Assembly: GCA_007858575.1 (NCBI GenBank)
Contig: CP042279.1
Location: 3,784,501 to 3,848,500, forward strand
DNA: 64,000 bases
Direction of reading: 5' to 3'
Source of the DNA: Streptomyces sp. WAC08241
GTDB taxonomy: Bacteria; Actinomycetota; Actinomycetes; Streptomycetales; Streptomycetaceae
The position numbers and the translations under genes were made by a program. Positions 1-10,676 of the stretch are shown here, piece by piece. Positions within the stretch are counted from its first letter, which is position 1. Each line of letters starts with the position of its first letter. A model generated the notes under the pieces. It had not been told where the DNA came from and searched no databases. It worked only from the letters and a program-made list of their open reading frames with translations.

Positions 1-648
1 CGAGGGCGGGCATCCGGTCGTTCGGCACGGTGAGGATCGACCAGGAGCCGGCCGGCAGGTCGGTCTCGGCCAGGATCTCGCCCAGGATCAGGGAGGAGAT
101 CGGGGTCGACGGGGCCGGCTTGAGGATGATCGGGGCGCCGACGGCGATGGCCGGGGCGACCTTGTGGGCGCTGAGGTTCAGCGGGAAGTTGAACGGCGCG
201 ATGCCGAGGACGACGCCCTTGGGGATGCGGCGGGTCAGCGCGAGCCGACCCACGCCGCCGGCCTCGGTGTCGAGGCGTTGGGCCTCGCCGCCGTTGAAGC
301 GGCGGGCCTCCTCGGCGGCGAAACGGAAGACGGAGACGGCGCGGCCGACCTCGCCGCGGGCCCACTTGATGGGCTTGCCGTTCTCGGCGGAGATCAACTG
401 GGCGATCTCCTCGGTGCGCTCGGCGAGCCGCTTCGACACGTGGTCGAGGGCGGCGGCGCGGACGTGCGCCGGGGTGGCGGCGAACTCGTCGACGACGGCG
501 TGCGCGGCGGCGACGGCCTCCTCGACCTGGGCCTCGGTGGGCACGCTGACCTTGCCGACCAGACGTCCGTCGAAGGAGTTCGTGACGTCGAAGGCGGCTC
601 GCCGGTGGCCTCGCGGCCGGCGAGCCAGAAGGCGTGGGTGGTCGTCAT
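1..648 (-). CDS. Aldehyde dehydrogenase, N-terminal part (runs off the window)
   Basis: NAD(P)-dependent aldehyde dehydrogenase superfamily. About 215 residues are visible from an ATG at 648-646. They include the substrate/NAD-binding stretch GIAPFNFPLN followed by IILKPAPSTP, the usual N-terminal landmarks of the family. The catalytic Cys and Glu lie beyond the left edge. A single-base deletion near 597 shifts the frame after residue about 19 (AGREATGEP then FDVTNSFDG). Neighbouring gabT and polyamine genes suggest a semialdehyde or aminoaldehyde substrate, but this is inferred from context only. Confidence 0.85.
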
Positions 649-806
649 TGCGTCCCGGCCCTTTCCGTATCGGGGGTGCGAGCGATTGCTCTCGTGACAC
701 GTTAGGGCCGGGGCGGCCGGTGGGTTTGTCCGGTGTGGAGTGGTGCGGCGGAGAGCCTGTCCGAATTGGCCGAAGGACCGGGGAGGCCCGCCCGGTGGGC
801 TCCGGC

Positions 807-1763
807 TCATCCCCTCCGCTCGGTCGACACGATCAGACAGACCCCGGCCACGACGATCGCGCCGCCGAGGACGACGGGCCAGGTCAGGGCCTCGTTCAGG
901 AGGAGGGCGCCGAGGGCGACCGCGACGACGGGGTTGACGTACGCGTAGGTCGCGACGAGGGAGAGCGGGGCCGCCTGGAGGAGCCAGGCGTAGGCGGTGA
1001 AGGCGATCAGCGAGCCGAAGACGACCAGGTAGGCGAGGGCGGTCCAGGAGCGGGGAGACCTCGGCGAGGTCGAGGCCGTGGTGCTCGCCGCGGAACAGGC
1101 CGAGGGCGGCCCCGGCGAGGCCGCCCGCGATCATCTCGTACGCGCTGGCGGCGAAGGGGCTGGCGGGCATCGGGAGGCGCGCGGAGGAGAAGGAGCCCAC
1201 GGACCAGCTCAGCGCGCCGGCGACCACGAGCAGGACGCCGCCGATGCCCACCTCGCCGGTCAGGCCGGGGAGGGTGAGGACGCCGAGTCCCGCGAGGCCG
1301 AGCAGGACGCCGCCGATCGCGCCGGGGCCGGGGCGCTCGCCGGCGGCGGTGCGCAGGACGACGACCCAGACGGGGACGACGGCGACGAGGAGCGCGGCGA
1401 GTCCGGAGGGACGGAGGTCTCGGCGAGGACGACGAGGCCGTTGCCGCCGAGGACGAGGAGCAGGCCGACGAGGACGGCGGAGCCGAGCTGCCGGCGGGTG
1501 ACCCCGAGGGCGGCGGGGCCCTGGCGCCAGGCGACGATCCCGGCGAGCAGCAGTCCGGCGACGACGAAGCGGGCGCCGGCGGAGAGGAACGGCGGCAGGG
1601 TCTCGACGACGACCCGGATGCCGAGGTAGGTGGACCCCCACACGACGTACACGATGCCGAGCGCGGCCCAGACGGCGCCGGTGATCCGGCGGGCGGGCGC
1701 CGGGGGCGCGGCGGGGAGGGCGGCACGGGCGCCGGGGGCCGGGTCGGCGGCGGGCTCTGTCAT
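807..1763 (-). CDS. EamA/DMT-superfamily membrane transporter
   Basis: Ten-helix drug/metabolite transporter type. Starts at ATG 1763. The first hydrophobic unit reads WAALGIVYVVWGSTYLGIRV, the typical EamA N-terminus with G-S-T-Y. Further helices include LLVAVVPVWVVVL and GGVLLVVAGALSW, and a second EamA repeat ends LGGAIVVAGVCLIVSTER. About 318 residues, normal for the family. Two single-base-scale deletions (about 1407 and 1053, both in C runs) split the frame. Substrate cannot be told; it is divergent from the small gene at 1930 and separated from the ALDH by about 160 bp. Confidence 0.85.
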
Positions 1764-1890
1764 GAGCAGGAGGGTAGGGAGTACGGGACGGACTCGGCCA
1801 GGAATGTGCCCGCGGGCGGCAGGGGCGGCGGAACGCGGCGGCGTTCGGACGGCGGGGACGGAGGGAAGCGGAATGGAAGGATGGGAGGGA

Positions 1891-1920
1891 CCGCAGAACC
1901 GCAGAACCGCAGAACCGCAG
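1891..1920. repeat. Short tandem repeat, CCGCAGAA units
   Basis: The 8-mer CCGCAGAA occurs three times back to back and is followed by CCGCAG, ending 10 bases before the ATG at 1930. It lies between the divergent DMT transporter and the small membrane protein gene, so it sits in the leader of the latter. Confidence 0.7.
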
Positions 1921-1929
1921 GGGAAACAC

Positions 1930-2151
1930 ATGTTCCTGTTCGTGATGTCCGCTGTCCTGGTGCTCGTCGTGGGCGGGTGCGTCTGCGTGGTGTGGGCGGC
2001 CCGGGGCGGCCCGCGCTGGACCCGCGGGGTGGCGGCGGTGGTGCTCCTGGGCGGGGAGCTGGTGCGCGCCGGGGGCAGGCGGGGCCGTGGCGGGAACAGG
2101 GGGTCGGGGAACGACTACGTCGGGGGCGACGGCGGGGGCTCGGGCGACTGA
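1930..2151 (+). CDS. Small membrane protein, function unknown
   Basis: A 73-residue ORF with one N-terminal hydrophobic segment (FLFVMSAVLVLVVGGCVCVV) followed by an Arg/Gly-rich tail ending in a Gly/Asp stretch. A weak GGGGAA precedes the ATG. I do not recognise a family. Support is the TM segment, uninterrupted frame and good third-position GC; against it is the small size in GC-rich DNA, where spurious ORFs are common. It is convergent with the PucR-type gene. Confidence 0.45.
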   Translation: MFLFVMSAVLVLVVGGCVCVVWAARGGPRWTRGVAAVVLLGGELVRAGGRRGRGGNRGSGNDYVGGDGGGSGD

Positions 2152-2204
2152 GACGGGTGGGCCTCGGGCTGGGGCCTCGGGGGCGGGGCCGGGCCCCCGG
2201 GGGC

Positions 2205-3752
2205 TTACTCGGCCCCTCCCCGTGGCCTTCAGGGCGAGCCACAGCTCCATCCGTACGTCCGGGTCGTCCAGGGAGCGGCCCAGGATCTCCTCCACGCGGC
2301 GCATCCGGTAGCGCAGGGTGTGCCGGTGGACGCCCAGGTCGGCCGCCGCCGCGTCCCACTGGCCGTGCCGGGAGAGCCAGGCGCGCAGGGAGGCCACCAG
2401 GTCGCCGCGGCCGGTGGCGTCATGGTCGCGCAGGGCCCGGAGCATCCCGTCGGCGAAGGCGCGGACGGCGTCGTCGGCGAGGAGCGGCAGGACCGAGCCC
2501 GCCGCGAGGTCCTCGTGCTCGACGAGGGCCCTGCCCCGGCGGCGGGCCACCGAGAGCGCCTGCTCGGCCTGCTTGTACGCGGCGGCGGCCGCGATCGGGC
2601 CGGCCGGGGCGGAGAGGCCGACGACGACGCCGGCCTCCTCGGCCTCGCGTTCGGCGTACCCCTCGCAGGCGGTGACGACCGCGCCGCCGTCGCCGGCGAG
2701 GACGACGAGCCGCTGCTCGCCCTCGGGGACGGTAAGGACCGCCTCGCCCGCGCGGGCGGCGGCGGCCTCCAGGGCCTCGGCGAGGACGGGGAGGGGCGGT
2801 TCGGCGGCCGGTTCGCCGCCGGCGGGTTCGGCGACGAGGATCCGGAAGGGGGCGTCGAGGAGCCCGCCGTACACGTCGCCGGCCACCGCGCGCGCGTGGT
2901 CGGGCTGTCCGGCGAGCATCATGCGCAGGACGGCGGCGCCGAGGCGCTGTTCGGCGGCCTGGAGGAACGGGAGCGTTCCGTGGTGAGGGTGAGCAGGGCG
3001 ATGGCCGAGTGGACGGCGTACCGCTCGGCGGTGCCGAGGGGGCGCCGGTGCCGACGGCGAGGGCGCCCCGGACGCGGCGGCCGGTGCCGAGCGACTGGAG
3101 CTCGACGCGGTCGTCCGTGCCGCCGACGACGGCGCTGGCGGGGCGGGGCGTTCGCGCAGCTTCTCCACGTCGGGGGTGAGGCGGGCGGCCCGGCGGGCGG
3201 CCCACTCGGGCGAGACGGCGACGGGCTTGCCGGAGGTGTCGTAGAGGGCGGCCCAGCCGTCGACGTGCGCGGCGAGGCGGGCGACGACGGCGTCGGGGCC
3301 CTCGGCGAGGGCGGCCCGGGTCAGCTCGCGCTGCACTTCGAAGCCGGCGGTGACGGCGCGGTACTGGTCGGCGGAGATGGCGGCGGAGACGGCCTTGCTG
3401 ATGGCGAGGAAGGGGGTGCGGCGCGGCACTTCGAGCAGCGGCAGGTGCTCCTCGCGGGCCGCTTCGAGGAGCGCCGCCGGAATCTCCTCGTAGTTCACCC
3501 CCACGGCGAACCCGAGCCCGACGACCCCCGCCCCCAGCAGCCGCCGCACGTAGCGGCGCATCGCCTCCAGGTCCTCCGCGTCGAGGGTGAGCGCGGTGGT
3601 GAGCAGCAGCTCGCCCCCTCCATGTACGGCACGGGATCGGCGAGCTCACTGACGTGCGCCCAGCGGACGGGCGTGTCGAGACGGTCCTCACCGGCCCGGA
3701 CGACGAGCTTGAGGGCGGAGTGCTGCGCGAGCGAGGCGAGGGTGGGCGGCAT
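2205..3752 (-). CDS. PucR-family transcriptional regulator
   Basis: Purine-catabolism-type regulator: an N-terminal PucR domain (starts MPPTLASLAQ; residues about 1-120, ELADPVPYMEG then VGLGFAVGVNYEEIPAALLE), a middle GGDEF-like region, and a C-terminal PucR helix-turn-helix reading AAADLGVHRHTLRYRMRRVE followed by EILGRSLDDPDVRMELWLAL. Frame is broken near 3625 (after YMEG), around 3000-3150 (several shifts) and probably near 2218, where the last codons would reach a TAA at 2207-2205. Proximity to gabT/ALDH suggests control of amine or purine catabolism, which is inference. Confidence 0.85.
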
Positions 3753-3831
3753 TGGCGACCGTCGGACCTTTGGGAGGGGCGCCGCTCAGCCGAGCGGCGC
3801 CCCCGATTGTGCCAGGGGTGGGGGCGGGTGC

Positions 3832-6334
3832 TCAGTTGCGGAGGTCGACGAGGAGGGGGTGTGTGCTCGCCGGCGACCGTGCTCAGGGAGACGACGGCGT
3901 GGCCGGGCGGCACGGAGTGCGCGAGTTCGAGGCGGACCACCGCTCGCGCTCGACCTTTCGTGTCGTGACGGCGTCGGTGGTGACGGCCTTGCCCGTGATC
4001 TTCTTGCGCAGGGCGTGGATGAAACGGGTCATGGGCTGGTCGGCGAAGACCGTGTGGTGCGCCACCTCCGTGGTCTCCACCCATTCCTTGCCCCAGGTCT
4101 CGGCGAAGCCCCGGCCGTCCCAGGTGCTGATGCCGGAGAGCGCCACGCGGCAGCCGACGGCGCCGAGCAGCGGACCGTGCAGCGCCTCGGGCACCTCGCC
4201 GAGGGTACGGAGGCCGAGGACGACTCCGGCGTTGTACGGACGCAGTCGCTGCAGGGAGCGGACGGTGCCGGGGGTGAGCGCCCCGGTGGCGTCGTCGAGC
4301 ACGAGGGAGACGAAGTGCGCGCGGCCGGTGGCCGCCCGGGACGCCGTCAGGAACTGGGCGAGGATCAGGCGGACGAGGAGCCGCGACGCCTCTTCGTGGC
4401 CGTGTTCGGGCAGCTCGATCCGGACGCGCAGCGGGTGGTGCGTGACGGACTTCAGCGAGAACGGACGTACGGCTCCTCCGTCGGCACCGAAGAACTCGGC
4501 GAACGCGGGCCGGTCGAGGAGCGACAGGCGGTCCGCGAGGAGCGGCCCGGCGTCGGCCGCGGTGCCGGCCTGCCGGATCCGCGCCTCCAGCTCGCGCCGC
4601 ATCGTGGCGGCGCCGTCCGCCGGCAGCCGGTCGAGCAGAGCCGTCAGCGCCACCGGGCCCGCTTCGAGCAGTTCGCGGAGGACGGGGACGGACGGGAAGC
4701 GGCCGTGTGCCGCCCGGTAGGGGCCGATGAGCTGGGCGAGGACGGTGGCGGCGCGCCGGGCGTCGACGTTCTCGATGTCCCCCGCCAGACCTTCGGCGAG
4801 CAGGGCCGCGGCCTCGTCGGGGTCGGTGAGGCCGGCGTACGGGTCGAGGTCGTACGGCGAGGACGGGTCGCCCGGCCGGATCACGACGTCGTACGCCGTC
4901 TCGGGTCCGAAAGGCGCTTCCGCCGTGCCGACGGCGACGACCGCGCAGGTGCCGGTGAGCGCCTGGAGGGTGAGGGACTCGACGACCGGGCCGGTCGGAC
5001 GGCCCGTTCCGCCGATGCCGGAGGGCCCCACGACGAGCAGGGAGGTGCCGAGCGCGGACGGGTCGAGGGCCAGGCCGGCGCCCCGGTAGGCGGCCGGATT
5101 CCGTTCCTCGGCCGCGCAGCGTCCGATGCGGACCTGGCCCAGCAGGAGGTCGTGGGCGGCGGCACGGACCGGCAGGTCCCGGTGGCCCGACGGGTGTGCC
5201 CAGGCCGCCGCGCCCCGGCGGAGCACGGTGTCGACGAAGGAGGCGAGACCCCTGCGTCGCTCCGGCCCCGCTCCAGGTTCCTGCGGATCCGTGCGCAGTC
5301 CACGTCGTTCATGCGTCCGGCGGCGAGTTCGCCGGCGAGCAGGTCCGCGGTCCGCCACTCCCCGCCGCCCTCAGCTCGGGCCACTGCGAGGGGGACGGGC
5401 ACGGCCCGGTCGGGCTGCGGGGTGGCGGTGTCGGCGCGGGAGCGCAGCCGTTCACGGACGAAGGCGGGCCAGGAGCCGAGGCGGGCGAAGGGCCACAGGA
5501 CGGCCGCTCCGATCAGCGCGTAGACGGTGTATACGAGAACCGGTGAGGTGAGGACGTCGTATCCGCCGCCGATCAGCGTCACGAGGGAGAACACCGGCCT
5601 GGAGACCGGCAGTGCCTCCCAGCCGACGCCGGGAAAGGCGCGGGGCCAGACGAACGTCAGAGCGATCAGGGCCGCGCCGGCCGTGAGCCCGGCGCGCGCG
5701 GGAGGGCGGCGGTCGGCAAGTGGTGGCGGGCGAGTTCGGCCCAGGCCCCGAGCCGGGCGATCGCGTAGAGGAGCACCGCGAAGAAGACGCCGTCGTAGAC
5801 GGCCCGGGCCTCCTCGCCGTGCCAGTCGCGGGGCGAGGTGGTCCCGGCGTACCACCAGTCGGCGGGGGTGAACGCGATCAGCGGGACGGACTGGTAGGGA
5901 ACGGCGCCGCGCCGCCAGGCCGACCACAGGAGCAGTCCCACCACCAGGGGGATGAGGAGTCCGGCCACGGTGACGGGCGCGAGTCGACGGGCCTCCCGGG
6001 GCGGCGGCGGTGGCACGTGCCGGAACCGCCAGATGCCGGGCGCGGCCTCGGGCCGGGGGCGTCGAGCCAGGCGACCATGGGCGCGGTGGCCGCACCGGGC
6101 ACGGGGAGGGAGACACCGGGCGCGGTGGCCGGCCTGGGCGGGACGGGCGGCGGCGCGGAAGGCGGGGCCGCGGGCCGCGGCCCCGTCCCGGGTCGCGGTG
6201 GCTGCGTGGTCTGGCCGGTGTGCGGCGCGGGAGGCGGTCCCTGGGTCGGAGGGAGCGGCGGTACGGGCGGCCCCGCCGGCGCGGTACCGCGCCCCCGTGG
6301 TGTCGCGTGACTCGTACGTGCCGTCGGTCTCCAT
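3832..6334 (-). CDS. Large membrane protein with P-loop-like domain
   Basis: About 830 residues. The N-terminal third is Ala/Pro/Arg-rich cytoplasmic sequence, then four hydrophobic segments (VTVAGLLIPLVVGLLLWSAW, VFFAVLLYAIARLG, LTAGAALIALTFVW, VYTVYALIGAAVLWPFARLG). The soluble C-terminal half has LLVVGPSGIGGTGRPTGP, which looks like a degenerate Walker A, a possible Walker B FVSLVLDDATG, and QRLRPYNAGVVLGLRTLGEV resembling the sensor region of VirD4/FtsK-like ATPases. It ends LLVDLRN. Shifts occur near 6058, 5700, 5255, 3940 and 3860. Known in Streptomyces as a conserved 'ATP/GTP-binding protein' beside gabT; function not established. Confidence 0.7.
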
Positions 6335-6601
6335 GAACCCCTGCCCCTGACCAGCCAGGTCGCCGCGTCTGTGCCCTCGTCAATCTAGTGGGCCCGCGGC
6401 GCCCCGGAGGGATTTCGACCACCCGTGCGGCCGGATCCCCGCCGGCGCACCGCGTCAACGCCCTCCCGTAAGGCTTCCTGTCCATCCCGGACAACGACAC
6501 ACCCGCCACCACTCCCGATCGGCGCATGCCTCTCCCCTCCGCCCCGCCTAGCCTGCGGAGGAAACCCACAAGTGCGTCCAGATCACCCCCAGGAGCCCCG
6601 C

Positions 6602-7936
6602 ATGAACGCTGTCCCGCAGGAGCGGCGCGTCGTCACCGCCATCCCCGGTCCGAAGTCGCAGGAGCTTCAGGCCCGACGCCTCGACGCGGTCGCCGGTGGC
6701 GTGGGCTCCACGCTGCCCGTCTTCACCAAGCGGGCCGGCGGCGGCATCATCGAGGACGTCGACGGCAACCGCCTGATCGACTTCGGCTCCGGCATCGCCG
6801 TGACCTCGGTCGGCGCCTCCGCCGAGGCCGTCGTGCGCCGCGCCTCCGCGCAGCTCCAGGACTTCACCCACACCTGTTTCATGGTGACGCCGTACGAGGG
6901 CTACGTGGAGGTCTGCGAGGCGCTCGCCGAGCTGACCCCGGGCGACCACGCCAAGAAGTCGGCGCTGTTCAACTCGGGCGCCGAGGCCGTCGAGAACGCG
7001 GTCAAGATCGCCCGTTCGTACACCAAGCGCCAGGCCGTCGTCGTCTTCGACCACGGCTACCACGGCCGTACGAACCTGACGATGGCGCTCACCTCGAAGA
7101 ACATGCCGTACAAGCAGGGCTTCGGTCCGTTCGCGCCCGAGGTGTACCGCGTGCCGGTGGCCTACGGCTACCGCTGGCCCACCGGCGCCGAGAACTGCGG
7201 CCCCGAGGCCGCCGCCCAGGCGATCGACCAGATCAGCAAGCAGATCGGCGCCGACAACGTCGCCGCGATCATCATCGAGCCGGTCCTCGGCGAGGGCGGC
7301 TTCATCGAGCCGGCCAAGGGCTTCCTGCCGGCGATCGTGAAGTTCGCCAACGACAACGGCATCGTCTTCGTCGCGGACGAGATCCAGTCCGGCTTCTGCC
7401 GCACCGGCCAGTGGTTCGCCTGCGAGGACGAGGGCGTCGTCCCGGACCTCATCACCACCGCCAAGGGCATCGCGGGCGGTCTGCCGCTCGCCGCCGTCAC
7501 CGGCCGCGCCGAGATCATGGACTCCGTCCACGGCGGCGGCCTGGGCGGCACCTACGGCGGCAACCCGGTGGCCTGCGCCGGTGCGCTCGGCTCCATCGAG
7601 ACGATGAAGGAGCTGGACCTCAACGGGAAGGCCAAGCGCATCGAGGAGGTCATGAAGGCCCGCCTCACCGCCATGCAGGAGAAGTTCCCGGCCATCGGCG
7701 ACATCCGCGGCCGCGGCGCCATGATCGCCATCGAGCTGGTGAAGGACCCGGCGACCAAGGAGCCGTACGCGGAGGCCGCCGGCGCCCTGGCGAAGGCCTG
7801 CCACGCGGAGGGCCTCCTGGTCCTGACCTGCGGCACCTACGGCAACGTGCTCCGCTTCCTGCCGCCGCTGGTCATCGGCGAGGACCTGCTGAACGAGGGC
7901 CTCGACATCATCGAGAACGCGTTCGCCCAGATCTGA
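6602..7936 (+). CDS. gabT: 4-aminobutyrate aminotransferase GabT
   Basis: PLP-dependent class III transaminase converting GABA and 2-oxoglutarate to succinate semialdehyde and glutamate. The 444-residue frame is intact. Start ATG 6602 is preceded by AGGAG at a normal distance. Landmarks: NSGAEAVENAVKIAR (substrate/PLP phosphate loop), the aromatic HGYHGRT motif, the PLP-ring Asp in VFVADEIQSGFCRTG, and the Schiff-base Lys in LITTAKGIAGGLPL. Flanked by the P-loop-like membrane gene and a PAP2 gene; adjacent ALDHs could oxidise its semialdehyde product. Orthologues in this position take part in polyamine/GABA degradation. Confidence 0.95.
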   Translation: MNAVPQERRVVTAIPGPKSQELQARRLDAVAGGVGSTLPVFTKRAGGGIIEDVDGNRLIDFGSGIAVTSVGASAEAVVRRASAQLQDFTHTCFMVTPYEGYVEVCEALAELTPGDHAKKSALFNSGAEAVENAVKIARSYTKRQAVVVFDHGYHGRTNLTMALTSKNMPYKQGFGPFAPEVYRVPVAYGYRWPTGAENCGPEAAAQAIDQISKQIGADNVAAIIIEPVLGEGGFIEPAKGFLPAIVKFANDNGIVFVADEIQSGFCRTGQWFACEDEGVVPDLITTAKGIAGGLPLAAVTGRAEIMDSVHGGGLGGTYGGNPVACAGALGSIETMKELDLNGKAKRIEEVMKARLTAMQEKFPAIGDIRGRGAMIAIELVKDPATKEPYAEAAGALAKACHAEGLLVLTCGTYGNVLRFLPPLVIGEDLLNEGLDIIENAFAQI

Positions 7937-7965
7937 CACACGGGCCCGTGAGGGCCGCGGTGTGA
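7937..7965 (+). terminator. Putative terminator after gabT
   Basis: Imperfect inverted repeat immediately after the gabT stop: CACACGGGCCC pairs with GGGCCGCGGTGTG across GTGA with a small bulge. No U-tract follows, as is usual in Streptomyces. Confidence 0.4.
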
Positions 7966-8040
7966 AGACTCCGTGGGGACCGATGGCGGGACGCGTTTCC
8001 CGCTGTCGGCCCCCTTCCTCTGGCGTACGGTTCCCACGGA

Positions 8041-8784
8041 TGAGAGAAACACCCCGGGCGGAGCCTCCCCAGCCCCGTCCGCACCGTGCCTCCGCGCACG
8101 TCGCCGGCGCCTCGTGCCCCGGCACTCCTCACCGATCGGATGGCCGCACGCCCCATACCCCCGGGGCGCGCGGCAGCCCGATCCCCTCGGCTGCCCTGGA
8201 ACCACCCCCCTGTTCCAGGGCGGCCGGCTCTTCTCGGCGCTCGTCGCCCTCGCCGTCGTGACCTGGCAGGTGCTCGTCCACGGCCCCTTGGCCAGGCTCG
8301 ACGAGCGGGTGTCCCGGGCCCTGGTGGACACGGTCCCCGGCCCCTGAGCGAACTCGCCTCCGACCTCGGCAACATGACGGTCGCCCTGCCCGTGCTCGGC
8401 TGCGCGATGGCGTACGCGGTGTGGCGGGGGCGCGGGCGGGCTGCCCTGTGCGCGGGGCTCGCCATGGCCGCCGTACCCCTGCTCGTGATCCCGCTGAAGG
8501 AGTGGACCGCCCGGCCCGGGCCCCTGGAGCCGTGGGCGCACGGCTACTACCCGTCGGGCCACACGGCCACCGCGATGGTGGCCTACTTCGGCGCGGCCTT
8601 CCTCGTCTCGAACCGCCTGGTTCCCGTCGCCGCCGTGCTGACGGCGGTGACGGGGACCGGCTTGGTGCTGCGGGGCTACCACTGGCCGCTGGACGTGGTG
8701 GCCAGTCTCTGCCTGGGGCTGTGGATCCTGGCCGTCAGCTCCACTTGTACGCGTCGAAGTTCTGCGAGAACTGCCACTGGTTGA
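8041..8784 (+). CDS. PAP2-family membrane phosphatase
   Basis: Type 2 phosphatidic acid phosphatase fold. All three signature motifs are present: KEWTARPGP (KX6RP type), YPSGHTAT, and RGYHWPLDVV (SRX5HX3D-like), between hydrophobic helices such as LFSALVALAVVTWQVLV and VAAVLTAVTGTGLVL. Frame shifts at about 8343 and probably upstream near 8200 hide the true start; ATG 8041 and ATG 8140 are both possible. The 3' end as read overlaps the convergent chitinase by about 50 bp, which may be another sequence error. Confidence 0.75.
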
Positions 8785-10536
8785 AGCGGTCCCAGTTGAT
8801 GGACTAGGTCATCAGGCCGCGCAGGGCGGGCCAGGTGCCGTGGGTCTGGTAGGAGCCGCAGTTGGTCTTCTTGGTCAGGCAGTCCAGGGCCTTGTTCACC
8901 TCGGACGGGCTGGTGTGGCCGTTGCCCGCCTGGGTGGAGGCCGGGAGGCCGATGGCGACCTGCTCGGGGCGGAGGGCCGGGAAGACGCGGTCCGTGTTGC
9001 CGGCGACCGGGAAGCCGGTGAGGAGCATGTCGGTCATGGCGATGTGGAAGTCCGCGCCGCCCATGGAGTGGTACTGGTTGTCCAGGCCCATGATGGAGCC
9101 CGAGTTGTAGTCCTGGACGTGCAGCAGGGTGAGGTCGTCGCGCAGGGCGTGGATGACCGGCAGGTAGGCGCCGGCGCGCGGGTCCTGGCCGCCCCAGGGC
9201 CGGAGCCGTAGTACTGGTAGCCGAGCTGGACGAAGAAGGTCTCCGGGGCCATGGTCAGGACGAACTTCGCGCCGTACTTGGCCTTGAGGGTCTTGACCGC
9301 CTGGATCAGGTTGACGATGACCGGGCTGGTCGGGCTCCGGAAGTCGGTGTCGCCGGTCTGGAGCGAGAGGGAGTGGCCCTCGAAGTCGATGTCCAGGCCG
9401 TCGAGCCCGTACTCGTCGATGATCTTCGAGACGGAGGTGACGAAGGCGTCGCGGGCGGCCGTGGTCGAGAGCTGGACCTGGCCGTTCTGGCCGCCGATGG
9501 AGATGAGGACCTTCTTGCCGGCGGCCTGCTTGGCCTTGATCGCCGCCTTGAAGTCGGCGGGCGACTCGACGTTGGGGCACTCGGTGGCCGGGCAGAGGCT
9601 GAAGCGGATGTCGCCCGAGGTCACCGAGGTCGGCTCGCCGAAGGCCAGGTTGATGACATCCCAGGAGTCGGGGACGTCGGCCATGCGGGTGTAGCCGGAG
9701 CCGTTGGCGAAGCTGGCGTGGAGGTAGCCGACGAGGGCGTGCGCGGGCAGGCCGTTGGTGCCGCCGTTCCCGCCGCCGCTGGTGGTGGTCGCGGTGACGG
9801 CCGCGGACTTCGGGGACTCGCCCGCCGCGTTCGCGGCGCTGACCTGGAAGGTGTACGCGGTGGAGGGCGTGAGACCGGTCGCGGTGGCCGAGGTGCCGGT
9901 CACCGTCTGGATCTTCGTGGTGCCCCGGTAGACGTGGTACGAGGTGGCGCCGGGGACCGCGCTCCAGGTCAGCGGCACGGTGGTGGAGGTCGGGGAACCG
10001 GCCGCGAGCCCGGTGGGGGCGGCGGGGAGCTGGACCGGGTCGCCGCCGGGGCCGTACAGGGAGAGGTCGTCGGCCTGGTAGGCGGGGGTGCCGTACCAGC
10101 CGTGGGTGTAGATCGTGACCGAGGTGGTGGAGGGCCCGTGGTGAAGCTCGTGCTGAGCTTCTGCCAGTCGGGGGCCGAGCCCGTCCAGGTGGAGACGTCG
10201 GTGGTGCCGGTGCCGGTGGCGCCCAGGTAGACGTAGCTGCCGCGCACCCAGCCGCTCAGCGCGTACGTGGAGTTGGGCTTCACGGTGACGGTCTGGGAGC
10301 AGCGGGCGTTGTCGCTGCCGGCCGGGGTGGCCTGGAGCGCCTTCGTCCCGCCGTGCACGGGCGACGAGACGGCGGCGCCGCTGCCCGCCGTACAGGTCCA
10401 GCCGTCGAGTCCGGCCTCAAGCCGCCGTTGCGGGCGAGTTCGGCGTCGGCGGCCTGGGCGCCGGGGTGAGCGCGAGGAGTCCACCGGCGGCGAGGGCGCC
10501 CGCCAGTATCAGGGTGAGGGGTCTGGAGCGGGCCAC
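8735..10536 (-). CDS. Secreted family 18 chitinase (CBM - FnIII - GH18)
   Basis: Hydrolyses chitin outside the cell. GTG 10536 follows GGAGG. The signal peptide is SRPLTLILAGALAAGGLLAL. A carbohydrate-binding beta domain (GLDGWTCTAGSG... YALSGWVRGSYVYLG) is followed by a fibronectin III domain (PLTWSAVPGATSYHVYRG), a Gly-rich linker and the GH18 domain with catalytic DGLDIDFEG (DxxDxDxE). An in-frame TAG at 8806-8804 replaces an expected Trp codon; the homologous end (NQWQFSQNFDAYKWS) continues to a TGA at 8737-8735. Frame shifts near 10460, 10425, 10140 and 9205. Matches, by position, a family 18 chitinase gene of S. coelicolor; regulated by the repeats at 10617-10646. Confidence 0.9.
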
Positions 10537-10616
10537 AACTGCCTCCGGGGAAGGGAGATCGAAGGGTGATCGAGGGACGATCGGGGGTGGGGAATCGAAG
10601 GGAGCGCGGCACAGCA

Positions 10617-10646
10617 TGGTCCAGACCAATCGAGTGGTCAAGACCT
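10617..10646. promoter_or_regulatory. Chitinase promoter direct repeats (DasR-type dre sites)
   Basis: Two 12-mers, TGGTCCAGACCA (10617-10628) and TGGTCAAGACCT (10635-10646), lie about 80 bp upstream of the chitinase GTG, 18 bp apart start to start. The first is nearly palindromic. They match the repeat long known from Streptomyces chitinase promoters (TGGTCCAGACCT) and the DasR operator consensus centred on TGGTCTAGACCA. They predict induction by chitin/N-acetylglucosamine. Confidence 0.85.
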
Positions 10647-10676
10647 CTGTACGGACGACGCCTCCGCCCCTCCCCC

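Noticed and set aside
394..3561. Very long open frames such as 394-3561 (minus), 2320-5523 (plus) and 28981-32028 (minus)
   Set aside because: They run across several recognisable genes, are rich in Arg/Pro/Gly/Ala and have no homology signals; they are shadows caused by high GC, joined by the frameshifts.
6548..8125. 525-aa minus-strand frame opposite gabT
   Set aside because: Antisense of a confirmed gene; composition only (GHGDAGAEVDQ type) and no ribosome site.
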